The notes below the pieces were generated by a model, which saw only the letters and a list, made by a program, of their open reading frames with translations, was not told where the DNA came from and did not search any database. DNA of 64,000 nucleotides from Flavobacterium salmonis (GTDB taxonomy: Bacteria > Bacteroidota > Bacteroidia > Flavobacteriales > Flavobacteriaceae), in the NCBI RefSeq assembly GCF_903819435.1, contig NZ_CAIJDP010000083.1, positions 62,001 to 126,000 on the forward strand, in the 5' to 3' direction. A program made the position numbers and the translations under genes. The first letter of the stretch is position 1. Every line of letters starts with the position of its first letter. Below are positions 28,235-36,248 of this stretch, piece after piece.

Positions 28235-30688
28235 TTATAATGTTACAGCATATTCCTTAATCCATTTAACTTCATCATTTTCTAAAACAACAATCATTTT
28301 ATCGCCATCTTTCACTTCTCCGGAAATTATTTTCTTGGCCAGTGGTCTTCGTAAATGACTTCTGATGATGCTTTTTATGGGTCTTGCACCATATTTTGCA
28401 TTATATCCGTTTTCGGCAAGATAAAGTTTAGTTTCCATCGGGATTTCAACTTCGATTTTCATATTTTTGAGTAAATCTGAAAACTCTTTTTTAAGATGGA
28501 TTTCAAATATTTTTAAAGCATTTTCTTTGCTGATAGGTGCAAAAGGTACAATTTCTGTCAATCGGCCTAAAAATTCAGGTCTGAAATAATTAGCCATGAT
28601 TTCCATTAGTGAAGATGAACCCGGAATTTGACCATTATTGAACGTTTCTACAATATGATCTGACCCAATATTTGAGGTAAAAAGAATAATAGCATTAGAG
28701 AAATCACCTTCTTTTCCAAGTCGGTCATGTAATTTTCCTTCGTCCATAATTTGAAGGAATACATCATAAACAGAGGCATGTGCTTTTTCAATTTCATCAA
28801 ATAATACAATAGAATACGGTTTTTGTCTTATTTTATTCACCAGCAATCCGCCTTCTTCATAGCCTACATATCCCGGAGGAGCTCCGTAAAGCAATGCTGC
28901 CGAATGTTCTTCTTTAAATTCAGACATATCAAAACGAATAATGGCATTTTCATCCTGAAAAAGAAACTCCGCCAGACTTTTGGCTAACTCTGTTTTTCCT
29001 GTTCCTGTTGGTCCTAAAAAAAAGAAGGATGCAATAGGTTGTCCCGCTTTGCTTAATCCGGATCTTGATTCTAAAATTGATCCTGCTACTGTTGCAATAC
29101 AATGATCCTGCCCAATTACTCTGCGGTTTAAAACATCTTCAATATTATTTAGTTTTTGTTTTTCTTCTTCATTTAATTTCCCTGCAGGAATACCTGTTTT
29201 TTGAGCAATTATAAGAGATAAATCAAAAGCCTCAATATGAATACGTTTGTCCAGTGCTCTTTCTTCAAGAGTATGGATAAGGTTTTCAATATGTTTAATG
29301 ATAGCTTCAGAAGTTTCAAAAATTTGTGGCTCATTTTCATCAGCTGCAATCATTAAAAATGTCGTTTTACTGATTAAATCAGAAAGGAACCAATGGCATT
29401 CTTTTAATAATTGATCTTCAGGCAAATCATTATCATTTTGTTTTAAAATCGATAATTTATCCAAAAGAGACTGCTTTTCCTTTAAATAAGTTTCTCCCGA
29501 TGTCTTTAAAACTGACATGGTATGATCAATAAGATTAATAGCAGATTCCGGTAGGCTTTTCTCTTTTAAATACCTTCTTGATAATCGTATTGATTCTGTA
29601 ATGGTTTCATTATCAATTTGTATTTTATGATGCTCCTGATACGGTTTTATCGATTCCCGAATCATTCGGAACAACGTTTCATCATTCGACTCTTCTAATT
29701 TTACAATTTCAAACATTCCGGAAAGTCCCTGTTCTTTTTCGATTCTTTTGGAATATTCGTCGATTGTAGAAGTAGCAATGATGTTTAATCCTTTTGCTAA
29801 TTCCCCTTTCAATACGTTGGATACACCTGAATCTCCTCCGTTTTTATCTAATAGTGTATGAATTTCTTCGATAATTAATATTGCTTTAGGAAATTGTTTT
29901 AATTCCTGAATACAATTTTTTAAGCGGTCTTCGATTTCGCCTTTGTAGGATGCACCGGCTATAAGAGTAGATAAATCCAGTTCAAAAAGCTGTACTTTAT
30001 TTAAACCCTCAGGAACCTGATTCGCAATTACATTTTGAACAAGCGTATCGATCAATATTGATTTACCGATTCCTCTGTCGCCAATTAATAATACATTGGG
30101 TTTAGAAAATCGGCAAAGAATTTCCTTCATCGTATTTAACTCTGTTTCGCGGCCAATCGCCAGAATTCTTTTTTTCTTTTTTTCAGAATTTTTATGGATG
30201 CAATATTTACTTAAAAAACCTTTTTTTACTTCTTGATGAGGAATGTTAACGTTAGGCTCAGCGATTGCAAGATTTTCTAATAATTCGTTTCGTGAAATAG
30301 GATACGTCTTCATTTGGTCGAAGTTAAAACCTACTCCTGGAGAGCTCAAAGCGACTAATATGGCATAAAGACTAATTTCGTCTTCATTTAAAATTATACG
30401 AACCGATTCTGCTTCTTTTATAATTTCATCAATCAGATCACCTGGCTCCGCATCTGAAATATTTGTAGTTTTTGGCTCATCCTCCATGCGGACTTCCGAC
30501 CATTCATCAAGATAGTAAACATCCTTGCCCATAGCCTCAAGACGTTTTAATAGAGATAAATCCCTGTTAAGGATGGCTTTTAGCAAATGTGATGCAGAGT
30601 AAAACTTATTGGAATTGTTTTTGGCAATTTTTTTAGCAATTTCAAGTGCACTGAGTAATTCTGTACTGAAAATATTTTTTTCTTCCAT
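28235..30688 (-). CDS. tssH: T6SS sheath-disassembly AAA+ ATPase ClpV (TssH)
   Basis: An 817-aa ClpB/ClpV-type protein. An N-terminal Clp_N domain (about residues 1-145) is followed by a first AAA module with Walker A GDRGIGKS (203-210) and Walker B ILIIEEIH (~270), a short helical middle region, and a second AAA module with Walker A GPTGTGKT (~550) and ARPIKSIIR sensor-2 end. No ClpP-binding loop is evident. ClpV extracts contracted TssBC sheaths so that the subunits can be reused. The location next to a T6SS-type PKD protein and the whole T6SSiii locus distinguishes it from housekeeping ClpB or ClpC. It is co-transcribed with the gene 6 bp upstream. Confidence 0.9.
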   Translation of the reverse strand: MEEKNIFSTELLSALEIAKKIAKNNSNKFYSASHLLKAILNRDLSLLKRLEAMGKDVYYLDEWSEVRMEDEPKTTNISDAEPGDLIDEIIKEAESVRIILNEDEISLYAILVALSSPGVGFNFDQMKTYPISRNELLENLAIAEPNVNIPHQEVKKGFLSKYCIHKNSEKKKKRILAIGRETELNTMKEILCRFSKPNVLLIGDRGIGKSILIDTLVQNVIANQVPEGLNKVQLFELDLSTLIAGASYKGEIEDRLKNCIQELKQFPKAILIIEEIHTLLDKNGGDSGVSNVLKGELAKGLNIIATSTIDEYSKRIEKEQGLSGMFEIVKLEESNDETLFRMIRESIKPYQEHHKIQIDNETITESIRLSRRYLKEKSLPESAINLIDHTMSVLKTSGETYLKEKQSLLDKLSILKQNDNDLPEDQLLKECHWFLSDLISKTTFLMIAADENEPQIFETSEAIIKHIENLIHTLEERALDKRIHIEAFDLSLIIAQKTGIPAGKLNEEEKQKLNNIEDVLNRRVIGQDHCIATVAGSILESRSGLSKAGQPIASFFFLGPTGTGKTELAKSLAEFLFQDENAIIRFDMSEFKEEHSAALLYGAPPGYVGYEEGGLLVNKIRQKPYSIVLFDEIEKAHASVYDVFLQIMDEGKLHDRLGKEGDFSNAIILFTSNIGSDHIVETFNNGQIPGSSSLMEIMANYFRPEFLGRLTEIVPFAPISKENALKIFEIHLKKEFSDLLKNMKIEVEIPMETKLYLAENGYNAKYGARPIKSIIRSHLRRPLAKKIISGEVKDGDKMIVVLENDEVKWIKEYAVTL

Positions 30689-30694
30689 CCTTAT

Positions 30695-31747
30695 TTAATC
30701 TTTAGACCAGATCAGGTATTTTTTTACTTTATAACTAATGTTTAATCCCTTAATACAATTGTTTTGTTTGTCTTTGTTAAGACGGATTGATTCGATCCTT
30801 ATTTTCTTTCCTTTAATGGCAGCGCATAGTTGAGAGAAAGTCAATAAATCACTGTCATTTTTTACAATTGGGATATCTAAATCATCACATAAATACTCAG
30901 AAAAATCATCTTTTACCTTGCTTCCTTCAGCTACTTTGTTAAGCAAAATTTCAAATTGGTCTTCAGAAATTTTGGGTGCTTTTTTTATTGGTATAATGCT
31001 GTCTTTTTGTGTTTTAGTTTTAGGAGCTACAGGAACATATTGTAACATATCTTCAAGAGGATCTTTTTTTGCGGCGCCTCTTGGCAGTGAAAAGGCTTCT
31101 GCTTTCTTTTCGTACTCATAAGAAGTTATATCAAGAGGATTTGTTTTTTTTATTACTTTGGGATGTACATAAATAATTTTCTTAGCTACTAAGCCAAAGT
31201 TTCCGTTTACGACAAGTGTAACTGTTTTTTCACCGGGTGTTGAAAATGTATAAACCGGATTAGCAGATGTGTCATCAATCCCTTTGTTCTCTCCAAAAGC
31301 CCATTCCCAGGTTTTAGCATCTTCAGAAACAGAATTAAAATAAGTAGGCTGACCAACTGTAATTATTTTTGAGGTAATTATTTTAGGAGTTCCTATTTTA
31401 TCAATTTGATATTTGTCTGTAAGTACGATCTCTTTGTTATGGATGCATTCTCCGTTTATCGTCAGGGTTATTAAATATTTTCCGGGATTTTTATAAACGT
31501 GAAAGGTATGTTTTCTTAAATCCGGTTCTGAACCGTCTCCAAAATCCCATTTCCATGATTTTGCATTTGGCGTCTTATCAAAAAACTCTATAGATTCTTC
31601 GGTTCTTGAGTTTTCTGTTAAAACATAAAATCGTACATCTTCGCAATCAACATGATTAAAAAGTTGAATTAAAAAAGCAATAATTCCAATTAATAGTAGG
31701 ATTACAAAGAAAAATATAACCCTGATATCGATATTTTTTTTATTCAT
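30695..31747 (-). CDS. PKD-repeat membrane-anchored protein, candidate TssP of T6SSiii
   Basis: A 350-aa protein. One N-terminal membrane helix (about residues 8-30) is followed by two PKD domains: KSWKWDFGDGSEPD ... HVYKNPGKYLITLTING near 60-105 and KTWEWAFGENKG ... PVYTFSTPGEKTVTLVVNG near 142-180. The remaining ~150 residues are a basic linker and an unassigned periplasmic domain. Subtype-iii systems lack TssJLM and use TssN, TssO, TssP, TssQ and TssR at the envelope. A single-pass protein with periplasmic domains fits TssP, but I infer the name from layout, not from alignment. It shares an operon with clpV and is divergent from the main T6SS operon. Confidence 0.65.
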   Translation of the reverse strand: MNKKNIDIRVIFFFVILLLIGIIAFLIQLFNHVDCEDVRFYVLTENSRTEESIEFFDKTPNAKSWKWDFGDGSEPDLRKHTFHVYKNPGKYLITLTINGECIHNKEIVLTDKYQIDKIGTPKIITSKIITVGQPTYFNSVSEDAKTWEWAFGENKGIDDTSANPVYTFSTPGEKTVTLVVNGNFGLVAKKIIYVHPKVIKKTNPLDITSYEYEKKAEAFSLPRGAAKKDPLEDMLQYVPVAPKTKTQKDSIIPIKKAPKISEDQFEILLNKVAEGSKVKDDFSEYLCDDLDIPIVKNDSDLLTFSQLCAAIKGKKIRIESIRLNKDKQNNCIKGLNISYKVKKYLIWSKD

Positions 31748-31797
31748 GTTTTTCTAAAGGCTAATATTAAGTAAGATATTTTCTATAAACACGCTGG

Positions 31798-31805
31798 CAA
31801 AAATA
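31798..31805 (-). promoter_or_regulatory. -7 promoter element for the tssP/clpV operon
   Basis: On the minus strand TATTTTTG fits TAnnTTTG and lies 51 bp before the start codon of the PKD gene. It lies in the 298-bp divergent region between the two T6SS operons, which otherwise holds no gene. Confidence 0.4.
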
Positions 31806-31884
31806 GTTTTTATTATTTTATAATTGTAAAAATAATTAGTATAATTTTTATAAATTTCATAACAATTCTTACAGAATAATTTCT

Positions 31885-31892
31885 TACGTTTG
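31885..31892 (+). promoter_or_regulatory. -7 promoter element for the main T6SS operon
   Basis: TACGTTTG fits TAnnTTTG and is 154 bp before the first plus-strand T6SS gene, leaving a long leader of about 145 nt. No TTG at the usual -33 spacing was seen. Confidence 0.4.
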
Positions 31893-32045
31893 CGACCTCA
31901 ATGTTTGTGAAGTATAATTTCATGAATAAAAAACATAATAACTGATAATACCACTACAGTCAGTTTTTAATCCAAAAGATTAATAGGTTTAAGATGATTT
32001 CATCATTGCCATAAATAAAAATGGCAAAACAATAAGTATTTTTTT

Positions 32046-32687
32046 ATGAATAAAACAATTGTATTAGTACTCATAATGCTGTTAGGCATAGGCTGTGGTA
32101 GTAAGAAATATATTTCTCAGGTTCCTTTTAAATATGATTATTCTTTGGAAGCATTGAAAAAGCAGGCTAAAATGGAAGAATCAGGTTTGAGCAATAAAAC
32201 AGTTGTAAATGATAATTCAGAAAATTTGAGCGATGCTGTTTTGGCTTTAAAAGAAAAATATTCGATAGTGCTGGGAGTAGTACCAAACAAGATTACAAAT
32301 TACAAATTATATTCATACCTGGATCCCTGGGTCAATACGCCTTATAAAGAAAAAAGCTTTTCGGATAAAGGGATTGACTGCTCTTATTTTGTTCAGTCAT
32401 TGTATAGTGAAGTTTATAAAGTTACACTACCTAAGGATCCTGCCGGAATGTGGAAATCAAAATCGATACAGATTTTTACGGGAAGAAATTTTTTGGCAGA
32501 AGGAGATCTGATTTTTTTCAGATACGATAAGGATCATCCTATTTCTGATGTTGGGATATACCTGCATAACGACAGAATTCTGGCCTGTACCAACAAAGGA
32601 TTGGCCATTTATAATTTTAATGACGAATATTTTCAGTTACGCTACATAGGAGCAGGAAGAATCAATGAGGACACAAAGAAAAAATAA
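32046..32687 (+). CDS. NlpC/P60-like outer-membrane lipoprotein of the T6SS (TssQ position)
   Basis: A 213-aa lipoprotein (lipobox GIGC, Cys17). Residues ~85-205 match the NlpC/P60 fold: nucleophile Cys112 in GIDCSYFVQ, and EGDLIFF ... ISDVGIYLHNDRILA. In active family members the position before VGIY is the catalytic His; here it is Asp168, though His164 and His174 are near. It may therefore be a weak or inactive peptidoglycan peptidase or a cell-wall-binding adaptor. It is the first gene of the T6SS operon, directly before tssG. T6SSiii uses an outer-membrane lipoprotein, TssQ; this gene is a candidate for that role, but I cannot confirm homology. Confidence 0.75.
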   Translation: MNKTIVLVLIMLLGIGCGSKKYISQVPFKYDYSLEALKKQAKMEESGLSNKTVVNDNSENLSDAVLALKEKYSIVLGVVPNKITNYKLYSYLDPWVNTPYKEKSFSDKGIDCSYFVQSLYSEVYKVTLPKDPAGMWKSKSIQIFTGRNFLAEGDLIFFRYDKDHPISDVGIYLHNDRILACTNKGLAIYNFNDEYFQLRYIGAGRINEDTKKK

Positions 32688-32688
32688 T

Positions 32689-33615
32689 ATGAGTCTTGAA
32701 GATCTTGTTCAGGAAATAGCGAATATTTCAGACGACATAAGAGCCGAGGTAATTGCTAATGAGCTTCTGGAGAATACCTCTGTTGCTCAGGATGAAATTA
32801 TGATTTCTAATCAGGGGCAGTTTTCACGGGCTTTCAGAAGTGATATTTTAGGAGCAGGTATTAAGGATGATAATTACGATAAACGTGAATATCTTAATAT
32901 ACTCTTGTCGAGAGACAGTATTTATGATACCCTGCCTGAAGGATATATGCACAGTTTAAAAGAGAACAATGCTGATAAATCTGTTCAGCAGATGATCAGA
33001 GAGCATAAACACCAGAAAAAACAGGAAGCAGAAGCGCGTAATTTTTTTAGCCCTTTTGAGAATGAAATTTTTCATTACAAAACTAAAATAGAAGGTGTTG
33101 AAAGAGATTTTTTATACAAACTCAATTCAGGTAAGTCGTTAGAGTTTTTCTATGATTTTTGGGGTCTGCCTCATATTTATCCGGCAGTGTTAGTCTCAAA
33201 ATTCATTCGGCTTTTGCCTTATGCATACAAAATTGTTGGAAATATTGATTTGGCATGTAAGTGTTTATCAACTATTATAGATGAAAAAGTAAGTTTTGAA
33301 ACGACAACATCAAAAGAACTTAGTGAAGAAAAAGAGCAGATTGTATTAGGCGAAAACAGATTAGGAGTCGATTTTATCAGCGGAAAAAATTATACGGATT
33401 ATTCTATGAATGTAACCATAGAAATAGGGCCAATAGTTAATCAGCCTTTTCATAATTATATTAACGAAGGAGATATAAAAAAGTTTATAGATTGTTTTTG
33501 CGAACATTTTTTTCCGATGGAAGTAGAGGTAAAAATAATTTTATTGATAAATAACGAAATAGAAAAGTTTAATTTTAATAATGAGCCTGTGTTGGGCTAT
33601 ACAACACGACTTTAG
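32689..33615 (+). CDS. tssG: T6SS baseplate subunit TssG (subtype iii)
   Basis: A 308-aa protein read from ATG 32689, one base after the preceding stop; an earlier in-frame ATG at 32665 would overlap the lipoprotein gene and is less likely. The layout fits TssG: an N-terminal helical section with the SNQGQFSRAFRSDILGAG motif, a middle helical domain, and a C-terminal half with VLGENRLGVDFISGKNYTDYSMNVTIEIGP, corresponding to the conserved LG ... G motif of TssG proteins. TssG joins TssF and TssE in the baseplate wedge. Its usual partner gene tssF lies 25 kb downstream at the other end of the locus. Confidence 0.75.
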   Translation: MSLEDLVQEIANISDDIRAEVIANELLENTSVAQDEIMISNQGQFSRAFRSDILGAGIKDDNYDKREYLNILLSRDSIYDTLPEGYMHSLKENNADKSVQQMIREHKHQKKQEAEARNFFSPFENEIFHYKTKIEGVERDFLYKLNSGKSLEFFYDFWGLPHIYPAVLVSKFIRLLPYAYKIVGNIDLACKCLSTIIDEKVSFETTTSKELSEEKEQIVLGENRLGVDFISGKNYTDYSMNVTIEIGPIVNQPFHNYINEGDIKKFIDCFCEHFFPMEVEVKIILLINNEIEKFNFNNEPVLGYTTRL

Positions 33616-33617
33616 AA

Positions 33618-34568
33618 ATGGTAAAAAAGCATTTAGGAGCACTTATTGACGTTAGGCTCATTGTATTTTTGGTTGTAATTATAGCCGTAAGTGTTTTACT
33701 TACAATGGTTTTTAGTGATAAAGTAAAAGAATTTGCAGTAAAATATAAAAAGAAATTTTATATCTATATTTTCTCAGCTGTACTTATTTATGCGCTGGTT
33801 GGGTTTTTAGGCTACAACAAATTATTTACTGAAATATCTGATGAGTTTCTTTTCTACCAGATCGCTTCCTTACTATTCGGAACGCTGCATGTTTACCTGT
33901 ACCGCATTTATTTTAATGAATTCAATCAAAAGCTGGTTGCTAATGAATTGCTGTTTGCATGTTTGATAATGCTTTATTCAAGTGTATTGTTCATCATTAT
34001 TTATACAGCATTAAGTGGTATTGGACTTACTTTTTTAATGTGCTCACACTTTTTGGTTTTTATAGTCCCTACCGGAGTTTATGCAGTGTTCAATTATATG
34101 CTGCAGATACCTCCAAAAGAATACGTTACATGGAAAATTCCGGAAAGAGAAGACCCTTTTCCGGTTATAGAGAATGTAGAAATGAAAGACCTTTTACTGA
34201 TTACTTTATTGATTCAAAAAGATGCTGATAGTGAAACTTACACTTCCCTTAGATCAAAAGGACCGGTAAGAATTGATTTTGGTGCTTTGTTTTACCATAC
34301 CGTTACGGGTTACAATAAACACAATGCCGAGAGTAAGATACAATTAAAATATAAAGGAGAAAATTGCAACTGGGTATTTTTCCTTCAGCCAAAATGGTAT
34401 CAGGCAGCCAGATATGTAGATGCAAAATATACATTAGGAATGAATGGTATTACAGAGAACTCGGTTATAATCTGTAAAAGGCAAAAAGAAAAAAAGGTTG
34501 AAATAAGCAAAAAAGATAAAACAGAAGATCCGGAATTTGTATATGGTGCAAATGCAGGAATGAATTGA
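33618..34568 (+). CDS. tssN: T6SSiii inner-membrane protein TssN
   Basis: A 316-aa protein. The first ~165 residues hold about five membrane helices (residues ~12-30, 47-63, 78-97, 110-130, 134-155). The rest (about 170-316) is cytoplasmic, with LLLITLLIQKDADSETYTSLRSKGP and a lysine-rich end. This matches TssN, a membrane protein found only in Bacteroidota T6SS, which helps replace the TssJLM anchor and dock the baseplate. The gene starts 2 bp after tssG. No catalytic motif is visible. Confidence 0.8.
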   Translation: MVKKHLGALIDVRLIVFLVVIIAVSVLLTMVFSDKVKEFAVKYKKKFYIYIFSAVLIYALVGFLGYNKLFTEISDEFLFYQIASLLFGTLHVYLYRIYFNEFNQKLVANELLFACLIMLYSSVLFIIIYTALSGIGLTFLMCSHFLVFIVPTGVYAVFNYMLQIPPKEYVTWKIPEREDPFPVIENVEMKDLLLITLLIQKDADSETYTSLRSKGPVRIDFGALFYHTVTGYNKHNAESKIQLKYKGENCNWVFFLQPKWYQAARYVDAKYTLGMNGITENSVIICKRQKEKKVEISKKDKTEDPEFVYGANAGMN

Positions 34569-34592
34569 TAAAATTTAGATGTATCTGAACAA

Positions 34593-35669
34593 ATGTATTA
34601 TATAGAAGAGGCAGAAGTTTCATTTCACGGTAGCCACCGTACTTATAAAGTTAAAAAAGGAGATACGCTACAGAGTGTTTCCCTTGAACTTGGTGTTCCT
34701 GCCAGTGAACTCAGACGCTATCATAATATATATTGTGAGATTCCAGATCTAATCGAAGCAGATTTTAAAAGACATTTAGAGTTTTTGATTTTGGCTCCGG
34801 AAAAAAGTGAAGCTTCTAAAAATGATATAATTGATGAAAAACCCAAGGAAGTCACTTTAGGTAAAAATTACAGATTACCCTTTACACCGGAACAAGTCGA
34901 CCAAAGTTACAAAGTAAAATATACTTATGAAGGTGAAGCTGAGATTGATGTTACAGAAATGCAGATCAATGTAAAATGGATTGCTGCTGATAAAAATAAG
35001 TATCATCTGTTTGAAATTAACAGAGCATCTGATATTTATATAAACGGTAAAATTCCGGACACCATGATGGACGGATTGGCAGCTAAAACCGCAGAAGTTT
35101 TATATCCGTTAAAAATTGTTGTGGATGAATTTGGTAAATGGATTGATATTTATAACCATGCTGAAATAGAAAACCGTTGGAGAAAAATTAAAAGTGAAAT
35201 TTTAGATTATTATGAAGGTGAAGTTGTTGAAAAGTATATAGAGCATGTAGAACGTACGCTTGAGAGTTCAGAGAGATTATTAAGTTCACTTCGTTCTGAT
35301 TATTTTTTGAGGGCTTTTTTTAATGGTATTCATGTAGGGTATACAGCTGATTATGAATTTGAGAAAGATTTGTCATTTCCGTTACAAAAAGAAACAGAAT
35401 CTGTATTTAGAGTACAACATAAAATATCTCCTAATTTGGATGATACCGGTTATATTAGAATAGAGCAAAAAGGAAATTATACAGATTCGGGGTTTGGTTT
35501 TTTATATGGGAATGCTCATTTAAAAGTGAATTATAATGCCGTTTACTTTCTAAATTCGGATACTTATACTATAGAAAAAATGAATCTGGAATTCAATATT
35601 GATAAAGTTGAACCTGTAAGAACAACGATTGAAATTGACCTTTTGAAAATGAAAAAAGGAACAAAGTAA
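34593..35669 (+). CDS. LysM-domain T6SS-associated protein
   Basis: A 358-aa cytoplasm-like protein without a signal peptide. Residues ~17-68 form a LysM domain (YKVKKGDTLQSVSLELGVPASELRRYHNIY). The rest is an unnamed alpha/beta region with an ~80-residue helical middle. LysM usually binds peptidoglycan, but T6SS and phage tip proteins also use it: in contractile systems LysM proteins such as the T4 gp53 and Afp7/Pvc7 relatives link the spike to the baseplate. Its place between tssN and the PAAR-like tip gene suggests such an adaptor. That role is inferred. Confidence 0.65.
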   Translation: MYYIEEAEVSFHGSHRTYKVKKGDTLQSVSLELGVPASELRRYHNIYCEIPDLIEADFKRHLEFLILAPEKSEASKNDIIDEKPKEVTLGKNYRLPFTPEQVDQSYKVKYTYEGEAEIDVTEMQINVKWIAADKNKYHLFEINRASDIYINGKIPDTMMDGLAAKTAEVLYPLKIVVDEFGKWIDIYNHAEIENRWRKIKSEILDYYEGEVVEKYIEHVERTLESSERLLSSLRSDYFLRAFFNGIHVGYTADYEFEKDLSFPLQKETESVFRVQHKISPNLDDTGYIRIEQKGNYTDSGFGFLYGNAHLKVNYNAVYFLNSDTYTIEKMNLEFNIDKVEPVRTTIEIDLLKMKKGTK

Positions 35670-35717
35670 TTGAAAATTAAGTTGAGTAATTTTTTGAAAT
35701 CTAAATAAGGTAAGGTT

Positions 35718-36215
35718 ATGAGTGTAAAACATGTAGTGGTACAGGGAGCGACCGTAAAATGTAAGTTTAGTGTAGAACCTAAGTTAGATAAACTTAAGGT
35801 AAAAACACATAGTAAACATTATGCGAATGACAAAGATGCAGCAAATAAACTCATAGCAACCGATAAAGAAATTGGGCAGACATTAGAGAAAAATACTTTT
35901 GGTAAATGTAAAATGCAGCCCAACGGAAGTGGCGATTATCTGCCATGTCAGGCAGTAATTACAAAATGGAGTGGTTTTTATGAAAAAGTTACCTTGTCTA
36001 ATAAAGGAAAAATATTACTGGAAGACAGCAAAGCCACCTGTCCTATTGGAGGTGCTGATTGTATCACGGTTGACAAACACGGACAAAAAGCAGAAGTGGG
36101 TAAACAGAATGTAAAGAATGCCAAACCCGAAGTCCAAAAGCAAATAAATCCGATGGTAGATATAGAAAATCTATTTGCAAGGGAGCATACAGACGAAGGA
36201 ATAATATATAGTTAA
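35718..36215 (+). CDS. DUF4280 PAAR-like spike-tip protein
   Basis: A 165-aa protein matching DUF4280: an opening VVVQGATVKCKF, a FGKCKMQPN motif near residue 62, CQAVITKW, then LLEDSKATCPIGGADCITVDKHGQ. The cysteine pattern and glycine spacing follow PAAR-type cones that sharpen the VgrG spike and carry cargo. An additional ~40-residue tail (Gln/Lys rich) follows the domain. The gene sits 33 bp before the GH19-M23 effector gene, so it very probably loads that protein onto the spike tip. Confidence 0.85.
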   Translation: MSVKHVVVQGATVKCKFSVEPKLDKLKVKTHSKHYANDKDAANKLIATDKEIGQTLEKNTFGKCKMQPNGSGDYLPCQAVITKWSGFYEKVTLSNKGKILLEDSKATCPIGGADCITVDKHGQKAEVGKQNVKNAKPEVQKQINPMVDIENLFAREHTDEGIIYS

Positions 36216-36248
36216 AAAGTAATTTCATTATTTTCTAAAAACATAGAA

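Noticed and set aside
32665-32688. An upstream ATG for tssG that overlaps the end of the lipoprotein gene.
   Set aside because: The ATG at 32689 directly after the stop fits the tight operon spacing and gives a normal N-terminus; the overlap start adds only a basic octapeptide.
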